Assembly (NCBI GenBank): GCA_964580435.1
Contig: CAZOKP010000020.1
Location: forward strand, 1 to 33,530
Direction of reading: 5' to 3'
Source of the DNA: CAZKEW01 sp964580435
GTDB lineage: Bacteria > Acidobacteriota > Aminicenantia > Aminicenantales > UBA8522
Length of the DNA: 33,530 nt
Position 1 is the first letter of the stretch. Every line of letters starts with the position of its first letter. The position numbers and the translations under genes were made by a program. The notes below the pieces were generated by a model. That model had not been told where the DNA came from. It worked only from the letters and a program-made list of their open reading frames with translations, and did not search any database. Shown here one piece after another: positions 7,509 to 15,412 of this stretch.

Positions 7509-8390
7509 TTATCCAAAGATTTCCTTATTGAAAATGTGGTAAACCTCCTGATCGATGACAAGCAACGCCCAGGTTTCAGGATGACGTGTGCAGTAAGCGC
7601 GCACGTCCCCGGGATTCAAGACCATAAAGGCCGTGGAGAGAGCGTCGGCAACAGCCGCTCGCGGATGGGAGGCCCAGGCTGCGAGACACTGCTCGGCTGG
7701 CCCGCCGGTTCTCGGGTCCTTGATATGGCGGCCTTTGGCCTCTGTCCCGGAACCGCTCAGGGCCCGCTCTTTGAGCAACACCCTTTTCGGGGCGCCGCGG
7801 AGAGTCCAGACCCCGCCGACGCCCACAGGCCATCCTGTCTCGCCCGGACTCAAATCCGGGGCTGAGCCGATCGCTACGGCCGTGCTTGTTCCGGAATGAA
7901 CCAGGGCCTGCTCGATGCCCCAGTCCAAGAGAATGGCTTGCGCCCGCTCCAGGGCAAAACCTTTTCCGATGGCGCCAAGGTCGAGGTCCGCAATCTTCCG
8001 AGTCCCCGGAGACGGTATCTCTTGAATTCTTATGCTGAACCCCTCTTGATGGCGAAAGACCTGGAAGGCCGTTCCTCTTGCCGAGGACCTGAAATTGATG
8101 TCAAAGGCGCCGCCAGTTTCTGCGTTAATGAGCGCGGCCATCTTTAAACAATCATATGTTTCCAACCCTATTCTCATGGATTGGCCGGGTTCGAGCCGAT
8201 TGATCTGGCCGATCTCGCTGCAGGCGTTGAAGCGGCTGAACAGGGTTTCGAGGCGATCGATCTCCCGGAAAATGGCCTGCGACACTTGGACGGCGTACTT
8301 TGCCTCCGCTTCGGCGATCAGCACTTCGAAGGTCGTCCCCATGGCTTCATGGGCAAAACGATGGACTATGCGGGTTGCGGGTTCGATCAT
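7509..8390 (-). CDS. apbE: FAD:protein FMN transferase
   Basis: A 293-aa ApbE-family protein. It attaches FMN from FAD covalently to Ser or Thr of partner proteins such as Rnf/Nqr subunits or FMN-binding domains. Visible family marks are AMGTTFEV (16-23), ETGGAFDIN (91-99), DLGAIGKGFALE (138-149), GRHIKDPRTG (220-229) and the metal-binding ADALSTAF (248-255). No signal peptide or lipobox is present, unlike many periplasmic ApbE proteins, so this one looks cytosolic or relies on an unseen start. Its ATG overlaps the stop of the cytochrome b-like gene by four bases, which points to translational coupling. No obvious FMN-binding target protein is seen in the window. Confidence 0.92.
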   Translation of the reverse strand: MIEPATRIVHRFAHEAMGTTFEVLIAEAEAKYAVQVSQAIFREIDRLETLFSRFNACSEIGQINRLEPGQSMRIGLETYDCLKMAALINAETGGAFDINFRSSARGTAFQVFRHQEGFSIRIQEIPSPGTRKIADLDLGAIGKGFALERAQAILLDWGIEQALVHSGTSTAVAIGSAPDLSPGETGWPVGVGGVWTLRGAPKRVLLKERALSGSGTEAKGRHIKDPRTGGPAEQCLAAWASHPRAAVADALSTAFMVLNPGDVRAYCTRHPETWALLVIDQEVYHIFNKEIFG

Positions 8391-9070
8391 TTGTCCTTCG
8401 GCAGAATGGTTGTATCTAAAAATAGGATAGCCGTTACGAGGTTGACGAGAGCGCTGTATCTATGCGTCTCAATGAGCCCGAGCTGGGTTTTATAAGAAAA
8501 GTAAGGGAGCATCGAAAAAAGAGCCGTGGCGGCAAGAAACAAGCCCGAGACGATGAACAGCCAGAAGAGAACGGGTTGAAGAGGAAGCCGAGAGAAGACT
8601 TTAGGCAGCGTGCCTGTCGCAGACGCGGGGGACCCGGTTTTCGGGCTAAGAAAAGTATAGTCCTTGGCCTGAGAAATAAGGATTGCAGTCAAGCAGAGCG
8701 CAAAAATTCCCCCGGCGATGACATGAAAGAAGAGGGGGAGGCCGAAGATCCCCCGAGAGGTGAACAGGGCGAACAGAAATCCGCTCGCCGCGAGATAGGA
8801 AAAGCTCAAAACGAGGCCGGCGACGGCCCATCTTGTCCAAAGCGAGGGATAGGCGTCAGACCACTTTATAAGCACCGACTGGAACCGGGGCGGCCAGACT
8901 GACGGTCTAAAGTGTTCGGAAGCTTGGCGGCCGAGCCAGGAAAAGTAGCCGAGGAAAAGATATTTTTCCGGCGCAATTCCGGAAGTCACGAGCTTTCTTA
9001 AAAAACGAAGATATGTCAGCCGGCCCAAGATTCCCAGGACCGAAACGATAGCAATGATACGGAATAACAT
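8387..9070 (-). CDS. Integral membrane protein, probable cytochrome b-type electron carrier
   Basis: A 227-aa protein with an N-terminal helix (1-20) and four more hydrophobic helices near 80-103, 112-133, 165-188 and 203-221. His116 (LPLFFHVIAGG) and His203 (ETHRYSALV) fall at the ends of helices in a way that could hold haem b, as in small four-helix cytochromes b. I do not recognise a named family. The gene lies 6 bases after the seven-haem cytochrome c and overlaps apbE, so it is best read as the membrane partner of that cytochrome, passing electrons to or from quinones. That role is inference. An AAAGGAAG ribosome site precedes the ATG. Confidence 0.65.
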   Translation of the reverse strand: MLFRIIAIVSVLGILGRLTYLRFLRKLVTSGIAPEKYLFLGYFSWLGRQASEHFRPSVWPPRFQSVLIKWSDAYPSLWTRWAVAGLVLSFSYLAASGFLFALFTSRGIFGLPLFFHVIAGGIFALCLTAILISQAKDYTFLSPKTGSPASATGTLPKVFSRLPLQPVLFWLFIVSGLFLAATALFSMLPYFSYKTQLGLIETHRYSALVNLVTAILFLDTTILPKDK

Positions 9071-9076
9071 GAATTA

Positions 9077-11533
9077 CTACTTCCTTTTTTCGAGGAGTCC
9101 CGTGACCCGGCCGAGGCCGAGCAGAAAAGCCAGCAGAAGGATGGAAGCGATAATAATAATGGTAAAGAAGAGGACCCATTTAAACAGAGGCCGCAGTGCA
9201 AACGAAAGACCGAAGAGCATCTGATAGGATCTGTTGAGTTTCATAAACGCATTGGCGGAGAGGACTTTGACCTGCTCTGTTTTAAGGGGGCCTCGTCCTT
9301 CGGCTTTTCTGAAGAGAAACGCCGACCTGACTCTGTGACAATCCTTGCATCCGTTTATGCCTAGGGATTGTCGCGCTGCCCGCACTTCGTGCGCCATCGG
9401 CCAGACCACAGGCCTGGACGCCTCATGGTCCTTGGCCTGGAGTCTCCCGTCCTTTCCGAGCTGGAACATTTTGCCGCTGGAAATATAGACAAAGCCCATT
9501 GTGCTGCCTGTTTGCTCGTTCTTGTCCGCCTGCCCCAGAGATTTGAGGACGAGTTCAACCTGTTCTTCGGTCAAAGTCTGTTCGGACCCGATGAGCTCCG
9601 CGATCGTCCGCAACTGGAACTCCGGGACAAGCGGCTGGAGCTTTTCTCCGACGAGCCAGGCCAATCGGGGCGTAGCAGCAGGCGCACCCGGATTCTTTGT
9701 TTTGTCAAGATAGTTTTCCACAACTTGATAGAGCGCATCCCTGTAAAGCAAAACTGGCTTTCCTGGAGCCCCTTTGGATCCGGCCAGGGCGGCGAGAAAT
9801 TTTTGAACCCGGGCGGCAACATCGGGGTTCATTTCTTCAGCAGCCGGGTCGAATTCCGGCATGAGCGGAGCGACCTTGTCCTTTTGCTTTATCGCCCAGA
9901 GGGGTTCTTGAGAAGGGACCTCTCCCGAGAAAGGCGAGGCGCTGAGCCCGCCGTCGATATTCACCTCGTAGACCCGGTCCCGGAGGACGAGCACGGCGGT
10001 TTGGTCGGGTTCAAGCTCCAGGGTCAAAGCCTCGAGGATGTTCACCGTGCCCTGCTCCGGGCTCAGGATGTCGCCGGCGGCAGCCAAAATCCGTTCGGGT
10101 TTAAGAGGACGGATCGTTTTGTCCGTCCGCTCGGCCCAGAAGGCCGGCCACATCAGCCGGTGCGGGGTGAGCTTGCCTTTCCGGTCGCGGATATAGACCG
10201 GCTCGAAAATGGCGGGAAGGTCGGTGCTCCAACGGGCGATGCCGTAGATTCCGAGCCTGTTGGCGCGGGAGGTTCGGACCCGGGTCATCTTCTCTCCCGG
10301 CCATGGCCCCGAGTGACAGACTGTGCAGGCCAACCTCTTGAAATGAACGGCCGGGAATCCCTTGTGCTGGGGATAGGGAGCTCCAAGCCGGCCCGAGAGC
10401 GCCTTCTCTCCTCCCGCCTTCTCGTTTCCCAGATGGCATCCCGAGCAGGTGAAGTCATCGCCGCTCAGAATGGGGTTATGCTCAGCTTCGCCTTCATATC
10501 CGCGGATCATTGCGTGGCTGATGTTATTGCGGTGGCAGCTCACGCATTTCAGCCCGGCCGCAGAATGGGCGTCCCCGTCGATGATGAACTTTTCGACCCC
10601 GGCGGCCGAGACCGAATGACACGCCAGGCAGCGCACGTCTTCCGGTTTATAGTCGAGGTTGACAAAGACGCGGTGTTTGCTGTCAAAGAGACTCCGGTCG
10701 TACTTAACCGAAGGAGCGACGGCCCACTCCGTGTCATCAGGGTTGGGGCCATCAAAGACGTCCCAGGTCCCGGCGAGGCGGGAGGCCATGCCGCCGACCT
10801 CTCCGAGACCCGCTGCCGCCGTTGCCGCCCAACGGAAATTCTGGCGCAGGATCTGCTTGGCCCATTCGCTGAGGCTCTGGATATTCAAGGCGTTGTGGCA
10901 GCCTAGGCAGTTGATCTCGACCTTCCCGGAGACGTTCCACCGTGACTCGGGCGTCACGTCCCTGTCCTGTGGCTCTGATATCCCCCCGCCGGCCAGGTGC
11001 CTGCCAAAAAGCAAGGTAAAATCCCAGGCTGACAAGCCGATATCTGCAGGATTCCACAGGCCCTCCCACGAGCGGTAGGAGAGGGGAAGGCATGTGCCGG
11101 TTTTTTCGTCCACCCAGACCCACGGTTCGCCGGGGCGTCCTGGATTAAGAGAGGGTGTATCGGTGAAATGAAGCCCCTTGCGGACAACGTCGTAGTCGTG
11201 ACATGGAGCGCAGGTAAAGCGCGAAGAGAAGGGAAGGGGATAGAGTTCAGAAGGAATAATGGGCTGGTCGAACTCGTCCTTAAGCGGGATGAGATGTGCG
11301 GGTGTGGTCCGGTTTCCATCCCAGGCCTGCTTTTGCTGCGGTGACGCGGCCGCAAAACCGATGGCTATTAAAAATATAAAAATAATAAAATTTATAGATA
11401 GGGAGAATGGGTGGCGCGGAGTCAGTCCCCGCCCGCCCGCAGCACATGGGGCGGGTGGGCGGGTCTTTGGCGAGGACGGACGGGGACGAGCCGCGACAGG
11501 ACCCATTCGATGTTGAATCTCCTTATTTTTCAT
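9077..11533 (-). CDS. Multihaem (seven CXXCH) c-type cytochrome, membrane-anchored
   Basis: An 818-aa protein with seven CXXCH haem sites: CAPCH (~108), CLGCH (~209), CLACH (~302), CVSCH (~330), CSGCH (~363), CTVCH (~403) and CKDCH near residue 735. A hydrophobic export segment spans ~47-64 and a C-terminal helix (~785-808, IIIIASILLLAFLLG) anchors it, leaving the haems in the periplasm. It should carry electrons between a periplasmic partner and the membrane. The N-terminus is odd: residues 10 to ~43 are coded by a copy of a 100-bp palindromic repeat, and no ATG, GTG or TTG lies between the repeat and the export segment. Starts at 11533 or 11506 are possible. After collapsing the artificial gap, the 11533 ATG overlaps the Gfo/Idh stop. 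Confidence 0.88.
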   Translation of the reverse strand: MKNKEIQHRMGPVAARPRPSSPKTRPPAPCAAGGRGLTPRHPFSLSINFIIFIFLIAIGFAAASPQQKQAWDGNRTTPAHLIPLKDEFDQPIIPSELYPLPFSSRFTCAPCHDYDVVRKGLHFTDTPSLNPGRPGEPWVWVDEKTGTCLPLSYRSWEGLWNPADIGLSAWDFTLLFGRHLAGGGISEPQDRDVTPESRWNVSGKVEINCLGCHNALNIQSLSEWAKQILRQNFRWAATAAAGLGEVGGMASRLAGTWDVFDGPNPDDTEWAVAPSVKYDRSLFDSKHRVFVNLDYKPEDVRCLACHSVSAAGVEKFIIDGDAHSAAGLKCVSCHRNNISHAMIRGYEGEAEHNPILSGDDFTCSGCHLGNEKAGGEKALSGRLGAPYPQHKGFPAVHFKRLACTVCHSGPWPGEKMTRVRTSRANRLGIYGIARWSTDLPAIFEPVYIRDRKGKLTPHRLMWPAFWAERTDKTIRPLKPERILAAAGDILSPEQGTVNILEALTLELEPDQTAVLVLRDRVYEVNIDGGLSASPFSGEVPSQEPLWAIKQKDKVAPLMPEFDPAAEEMNPDVAARVQKFLAALAGSKGAPGKPVLLYRDALYQVVENYLDKTKNPGAPAATPRLAWLVGEKLQPLVPEFQLRTIAELIGSEQTLTEEQVELVLKSLGQADKNEQTGSTMGFVYISSGKMFQLGKDGRLQAKDHEASRPVVWPMAHEVRAARQSLGINGCKDCHRVRSAFLFRKAEGRGPLKTEQVKVLSANAFMKLNRSYQMLFGLSFALRPLFKWVLFFTIIIIASILLLAFLLGLGRVTGLLEKRK
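11407..11506 (+). repeat. 100-bp palindromic repeat, copy A
   Basis: The element begins ATGGGTGGCGCGG and ends GCGACAGGACCCAT. Its ends are imperfect inverted repeats including AGTCCCCGC and ACGGGGACG, so the strand can fold into a long hairpin. Copies B (29345-29445) and C (30472-30569, inverted) share the same ends and centre. This copy lies inside the open frame of the cytochrome gene and its outer edge provides an in-frame ATG. Confidence 0.85.
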
Positions 11534-11736
11534 GCTTTAAATTGCTCGGGCCGGAAAGTGATCAGGCTGCGGGATTTGACCNNNNNNNNNNNNNNNNNNN
11601 NNNNNNNNNNNNNNNNNNNNNNNNNNNNNNNNNNNNNNNNNNNNNNNNNNNNNNNNNNNNNNNNNNNNNNNNNNNNNNNNNTTTTCATGCTTTAAATTGC
11701 TCGGGCCGGAAAGTGATCAGGCTGCGGGATTTGACC
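11527..11736. other. Assembly gap (100 N) flanked by an identical 55-base overlap
   Basis: The Ns fill 11582-11681. The 55 bases before them (11527-11581) are repeated exactly after them (11682-11736). A 55-base exact overlap equals a common de Bruijn k-mer length, so the gap most likely has no real content and one copy plus the Ns should be removed. A true tandem duplication is less likely. Confidence 0.85.
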
Positions 11737-13055
11737 GCATCGTTGACTTTGAGGACGGCGACCGCGCTTTCATAGGCCAGCTCGGCCGGGCAGTTCAGAG
11801 GAGTCCCATGGCGGATGGCATCGAAAAAATTTTCCAGATGGGGCTGGTGCGGCGGCTTGGCGAGGTCCACCGGTAGGGGCCAGCGTCCGGCCTCGGCCGT
11901 AACTCTCACGTCGAGGATGATATTGCGCGTATCCACCTTTTGAATGGGAGCGGTTTCCGAAAGAAGCAACCCCTCCTTCACGAGCGAGTCCCATTCCGAC
12001 GCGTGGGCCTCACGCATGACCCAGTTTCCGCGCTGGGGAACTTCCGAGATGACCAGGGACCCGTTGTCGCCCATGAAGGTCTCGTAGAAACCTCCGTGCT
12101 TCGTGGTCGTTTGGACCTGATAGAACGCCCGGGCTTTTCCGTTCTTGGTGTTGAACTCAAAGATGGCCATCACGTTGTCATACCATTCGCGGTCTTTGTA
12201 ATAGTCGATCCCGCCGCTGGCGACGATCGTTGCGGGATTGACGCCGAAGACCCAGCTGAAGACGTCGATCTGATGCGAGCCCAGGTCGACCATCGGCCCT
12301 CCGCCGAACTTCCTGAACCAGCGCCAGTTCCTCAGTTCGAACATGGAGTTATAGCCGTACCTTTCGAGCGTGGGCTGGTCGATGGTGTACTTTTTGGGCC
12401 AGCCGAGCATATCGCTCTTGGCCCTGTTCCATTGAGCGTAGCCGATGTCCACGCGGCCCAAGAGTTGCTTCTTCAGGATGAGGACATTGATGGCATGGAG
12501 GTAGCGCGGGTTGCTGCGGCGCTGATGACCGATCTGGAGGAGCCTGCCTGTGCTGCGCGCCGCAAGCACCATAGAGCGAGCCTTGTCCAGGGAGTTCGAC
12601 ATCTCTTTTTCGCAGTAAACATGGAGCCCGGCCTGGAGGCAGACGTTGGTGTGCTCGGCGTGCATCCAGTCCGGGGTGGCGACGATGGCGGCATCAAGGT
12701 TTTTTTCTTTAGCCAGGAGGTCGCGATAGTCCTTGTAGACGTTGGTTTTCTGGCCGTATTTGTTGAGGTAGCCGCTGGCGTACTGCCGGCTGTACTCCCA
12801 GATGTCGCATACGGCGAGGAAGCGGACGCCGGGGATGCGCAGGCACGATTCCATCAGCACGCGGCCCTGCTCGCCGCAACCGATGAGGGCGACGCGGATC
12901 ACGTCGGGTTTTGGGACCGCAGGGGAGTCTTTGGAATCAGCGGGCGCGCCCGGTTTCTGCTGCTTTTCCTGGGCCAGGACTCCTCCGGCCAGAGCCACTC
13001 CCAACCCGGCTGACGTGGTTGATTTGATAAAATCGCGGCGCGTGAGTGACTTCAT
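11685..13055 (-). CDS. Tat-exported Gfo/Idh/MocA family oxidoreductase
   Basis: A 456-aa NAD(P)-dependent sugar oxidoreductase with a Tat signal (TRRDFIKSTTSAGLGVALAG, residues 5-24), so it should work in the periplasm with a pre-loaded cofactor. The dinucleotide fold starts VALIGCGEQGR (55-65). The usual EKP motif is CEKEMSNS here: Glu149 and Lys150 are kept but the proline is Glu151. A GGPMVDLGSHQIDVFSWVFG segment in the second domain matches the family. The ATG at 13055 is chosen because GAGGAT precedes it and the Tat motif follows. The longer in-frame start at 13103 would add 16 residues before the signal. It follows the isomerase gene by 82 bases and, once the gap is collapsed, runs into the cytochrome gene. 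Confidence 0.9.
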   Translation of the reverse strand: MKSLTRRDFIKSTTSAGLGVALAGGVLAQEKQQKPGAPADSKDSPAVPKPDVIRVALIGCGEQGRVLMESCLRIPGVRFLAVCDIWEYSRQYASGYLNKYGQKTNVYKDYRDLLAKEKNLDAAIVATPDWMHAEHTNVCLQAGLHVYCEKEMSNSLDKARSMVLAARSTGRLLQIGHQRRSNPRYLHAINVLILKKQLLGRVDIGYAQWNRAKSDMLGWPKKYTIDQPTLERYGYNSMFELRNWRWFRKFGGGPMVDLGSHQIDVFSWVFGVNPATIVASGGIDYYKDREWYDNVMAIFEFNTKNGKARAFYQVQTTTKHGGFYETFMGDNGSLVISEVPQRGNWVMREAHASEWDSLVKEGLLLSETAPIQKVDTRNIILDVRVTAEAGRWPLPVDLAKPPHQPHLENFFDAIRHGTPLNCPAELAYESAVAVLKVNDAVKSRSLITFRPEQFKA

Positions 13056-13137
13056 TTTTTTATCCTCGTTATCCTTGTCTTGAATAGCCACTCCGGAGGT
13101 CATTTGACAGTCATTTCCAAGTGTGATCGTGTCGGCA

Positions 13138-14130
13138 TTACTTGGATTTCATGTCCTTGTCAAAGGCGACGGCGGAAGGGGAGAAATTGATGGACCGAAC
13201 AAAATCAAGAGACTCTCGGGCGCCGTATTCCCGGTCCATACCGTTGTCCTCCCACTCCACCGAGAGCGGTCCGTTGTAGCCGATGCTGTTGAGTTCCCGG
13301 ATGATCTCTTCAAAATTGACATCCCCATGCGCCAGAGACCGGAAATTCCAGCCGCGCCTCAAATCGCCAAAGGGAAGATGCGAGCCGAGGATTCCGGCCT
13401 TCCCGTCTAGGGTCACCGCCACGTCCTTCATATGGACATGGTAGATGCGGTCCGGAAACTCGCGAATGAAGAGATGCGGCTCGAGCCCCTGCCAGACCAG
13501 ATGACTGGGGTCAAAATTGAGGCCTAGGGCCGGCCGAAACCCGAACTTCTCGAAAAGGCGCTGAGTGGTGTAGAGATCAAAGGCGATCTCCGTCGGATGG
13601 ACCTCAAGGGCGAACTTCACACCGTTGCGGTCGAACTCGTCCAGGATCGGCGTCCACAGCTTATGAATCTTGGTGAATCCTTCCTCCACCATTTCTTCGG
13701 ACGTTGGAGGGAAGGAATACCAGAATTTCCAGATAGGCGACCCCATGAAACCGTTGACAACCTGGCAGCCCATATTCTTTGCGGCCCGGGCTGTCGCTTT
13801 CATCTCTTCGATGGCCCAGAGACGAAGCTTTTCCGGCTTGCGCTTGACCTGGGGCGGGGCAAATCCATCCAGCCGCTTGTCATAGGTGTCGCCGACGCAC
13901 TGGCCGGCGAGATGCGCTCCTAGGGCCCAGCACTTTAAGTTGTATTTCTTGAGGATCCGCTTCTTTTCCTCGACATAGGCCTTGTCTCTCGCGGCTTTGC
14001 GGACTTTCATATGGTCTCCCCAGCAGGCGATCTCCAGGCCGTCGTAGCCCCAGGCGCTCGCCTTTTTACAGATGTCCTCAAAGGGCAGGTCAGCCCACTG
14101 CCCCGTAAACAAAGTCACAGGTCTCGCCAT
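13138..14130 (-). CDS. Sugar phosphate isomerase/epimerase (xylose isomerase-like TIM barrel)
   Basis: A 330-aa cytosolic TIM barrel of the AP endonuclease 2/IolE-like superfamily. Expected metal ligands can be placed: Glu176 in ALEVHPTE, Asp207 in LNFDPSHL, His233 in HVHMKD and Glu292 in SVEWED. The start LFTGQWADLPFEDICKKASAWGYDGLEI is the classic first strand and helix. Members isomerise, epimerise or dehydrate sugars and keto-sugars, including 3-keto-glucose derivatives. An AAAGGAGGAG site lies before the ATG, and the gene begins 11 bases after the cytosolic Gfo/Idh stop, so the pair is clearly co-expressed. The exact substrate is not determined by sequence. Confidence 0.92.
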   Translation of the reverse strand: MARPVTLFTGQWADLPFEDICKKASAWGYDGLEIACWGDHMKVRKAARDKAYVEEKKRILKKYNLKCWALGAHLAGQCVGDTYDKRLDGFAPPQVKRKPEKLRLWAIEEMKATARAAKNMGCQVVNGFMGSPIWKFWYSFPPTSEEMVEEGFTKIHKLWTPILDEFDRNGVKFALEVHPTEIAFDLYTTQRLFEKFGFRPALGLNFDPSHLVWQGLEPHLFIREFPDRIYHVHMKDVAVTLDGKAGILGSHLPFGDLRRGWNFRSLAHGDVNFEEIIRELNSIGYNGPLSVEWEDNGMDREYGARESLDFVRSINFSPSAVAFDKDMKSK

Positions 14131-14141
14131 GTTCTCCTCCT

Positions 14142-15314
14142 TTAAAAATTAATCCAGACGGCGCCTTTGTTTGAGCTTTCCACGCATTTTTCGATGAACT
14201 CGACGCCACCGAGTCCGGCTTCAACGCCGGGATAATCGAGGTCATCCGCCGTCAGGGCCTGATGGGACTTCAGCTTGCTCAAGGCCGTGATATAGGTGCT
14301 GTAGATGTTGGCGAACGCCTCAAAATAGCCCTCCGGGTGGCCCGAGGGAATTCGGGAGAGAGCCTGGGCCCGGGGATGCATCTTATCTCTGCCCCGCGAT
14401 AGGATTTCGCTGGGTTTGTCGATATAAGAGACCCTTAGATAATTGGGATTTTCCTGGGCCCATTCCATCCCCGCCTTGGTCCCGTATATCCGCACGCGAA
14501 AGCCGTTGTCGTGGCCGACGGCGATCTGGGAACTCCAGTATATTCCCCTGGCCCCGCCCTCGAAGTTGAGAAGGATCGAGGCATTGTCATCCAGAGGCCG
14601 GCCCGCGCCGAAATGGTCGAGGCGGGCCAGGAGAGACCGGATCTTGAGCTCCGTCACATAAGAGACCATATTCTCGATATGGCTCCCGATGTCGCCGACA
14701 CAATTTGAGGCGCCGGCCAGGTTCGGGTCCGTACGCCAGGCGGCCTGCTTTTGGCCCGTCTTCTCGAGAAGGGTGGCCAGCCAATCCTGGGGATACTCAC
14801 CGCTGACAAACCGGATCTCACCGAGATCTCCGTTCCGGACCAGGCCGCGCATGTGTTTGACGATAGGATAGCCGGTATAGGCATAGGTAACGCAGAAAAG
14901 GATGTTTTTTTCCTTAACCAGGCGGGCCAGGTCTGCGGCGTCCCGGCTATTGGTCGTTAGTGGCTTTTCGCAAACGACGTGAATGCCGTTCTCCATGGCC
15001 AATTTGGCGATGGGATAATGGGTGCTATTGGGCGTGGCGATAACGACGAAATCAATTTTGTCTTTGCGCTTGCCCTCGGCAACAAGCATATCCTCGAATG
15101 TTTTGTAGAGACGATCCCGGTCCAAACCCAGGAATTCGCCAGTTTCCAGTGTACTCGCATAGGATTGAGAGAAGCAGCCGGCCTCAAGCGCGGCTTTCCC
15201 GTCCATGGCAATCGCCTTGCGATGGACGTCTCCGATGAAGGCGCCCTTGCCGCCGCCGATCATTCCGTATTTCAAGCGGGCCGCTCTGCCCTGGGTTTCT
15301 TGGCCTTCGATCAT
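14142..15314 (-). CDS. Cytosolic Gfo/Idh/MocA family oxidoreductase
   Basis: A 390-aa enzyme without a signal peptide. The Rossmann fold begins YGMIGGGKGAFIGDVHRKA (16-34), the VVIATPNSTHYPIAKLAM segment follows, and the EKP motif is intact (CEKPLTTN, 115-122). NCVGDIGSHIENM supplies the usual catalytic-domain His. It is close to the family that acts on keto-inositols and 3-keto-glucosides. An AAGGAGG site precedes the ATG at 15314. It probably reduces or oxidises, inside the cell, a sugar product handled by the isomerase encoded next to it (11-base gap). It differs from the three Tat-bearing paralogues by its cytosolic location and its own subfamily sequence. Confidence 0.92.
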   Translation of the reverse strand: MIEGQETQGRAARLKYGMIGGGKGAFIGDVHRKAIAMDGKAALEAGCFSQSYASTLETGEFLGLDRDRLYKTFEDMLVAEGKRKDKIDFVVIATPNSTHYPIAKLAMENGIHVVCEKPLTTNSRDAADLARLVKEKNILFCVTYAYTGYPIVKHMRGLVRNGDLGEIRFVSGEYPQDWLATLLEKTGQKQAAWRTDPNLAGASNCVGDIGSHIENMVSYVTELKIRSLLARLDHFGAGRPLDDNASILLNFEGGARGIYWSSQIAVGHDNGFRVRIYGTKAGMEWAQENPNYLRVSYIDKPSEILSRGRDKMHPRAQALSRIPSGHPEGYFEAFANIYSTYITALSKLKSHQALTADDLDYPGVEAGLGGVEFIEKCVESSNKGAVWINF

Positions 15315-15391
15315 CTCCAGACCTCCTTTTAGAGATACGGGCCGCGCAGCCTTAACCGCCTGGACTGCCTATATGATAATAGAGATATTTC

Positions 15392-15407
15392 GGGGACACA
15401 ATACCCC
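15392..15407. repeat. GGGGACACAATACCCC REP-like remnant
   Basis: A 16-base motif in the 98-base gap between two minus-strand genes. It shares GGGACACAATA with the palindrome at 19449. The GGGG/CCCC ends can pair in a small hairpin. It is probably a decayed copy of the same repeat family. Confidence 0.35.
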
Positions 15408-15412
15408 ATCAT

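Noticed and set aside
9368..10906. 512-codon open frame on the plus strand
   Set aside because: It lies wholly antisense to the cytochrome gene, has no known motifs, and follows from GC-rich codon third positions.
11527..11736. Direct repeat pair as insertion-sequence target duplication
   Set aside because: A 55-base exact copy flanking exactly 100 Ns is better explained by contig overlap.
11940..13013. 357-codon plus-strand open frame
   Set aside because: Antisense shadow of the Tat Gfo/Idh gene; the minus strand has Tat, Rossmann and EK motifs, this one has none.
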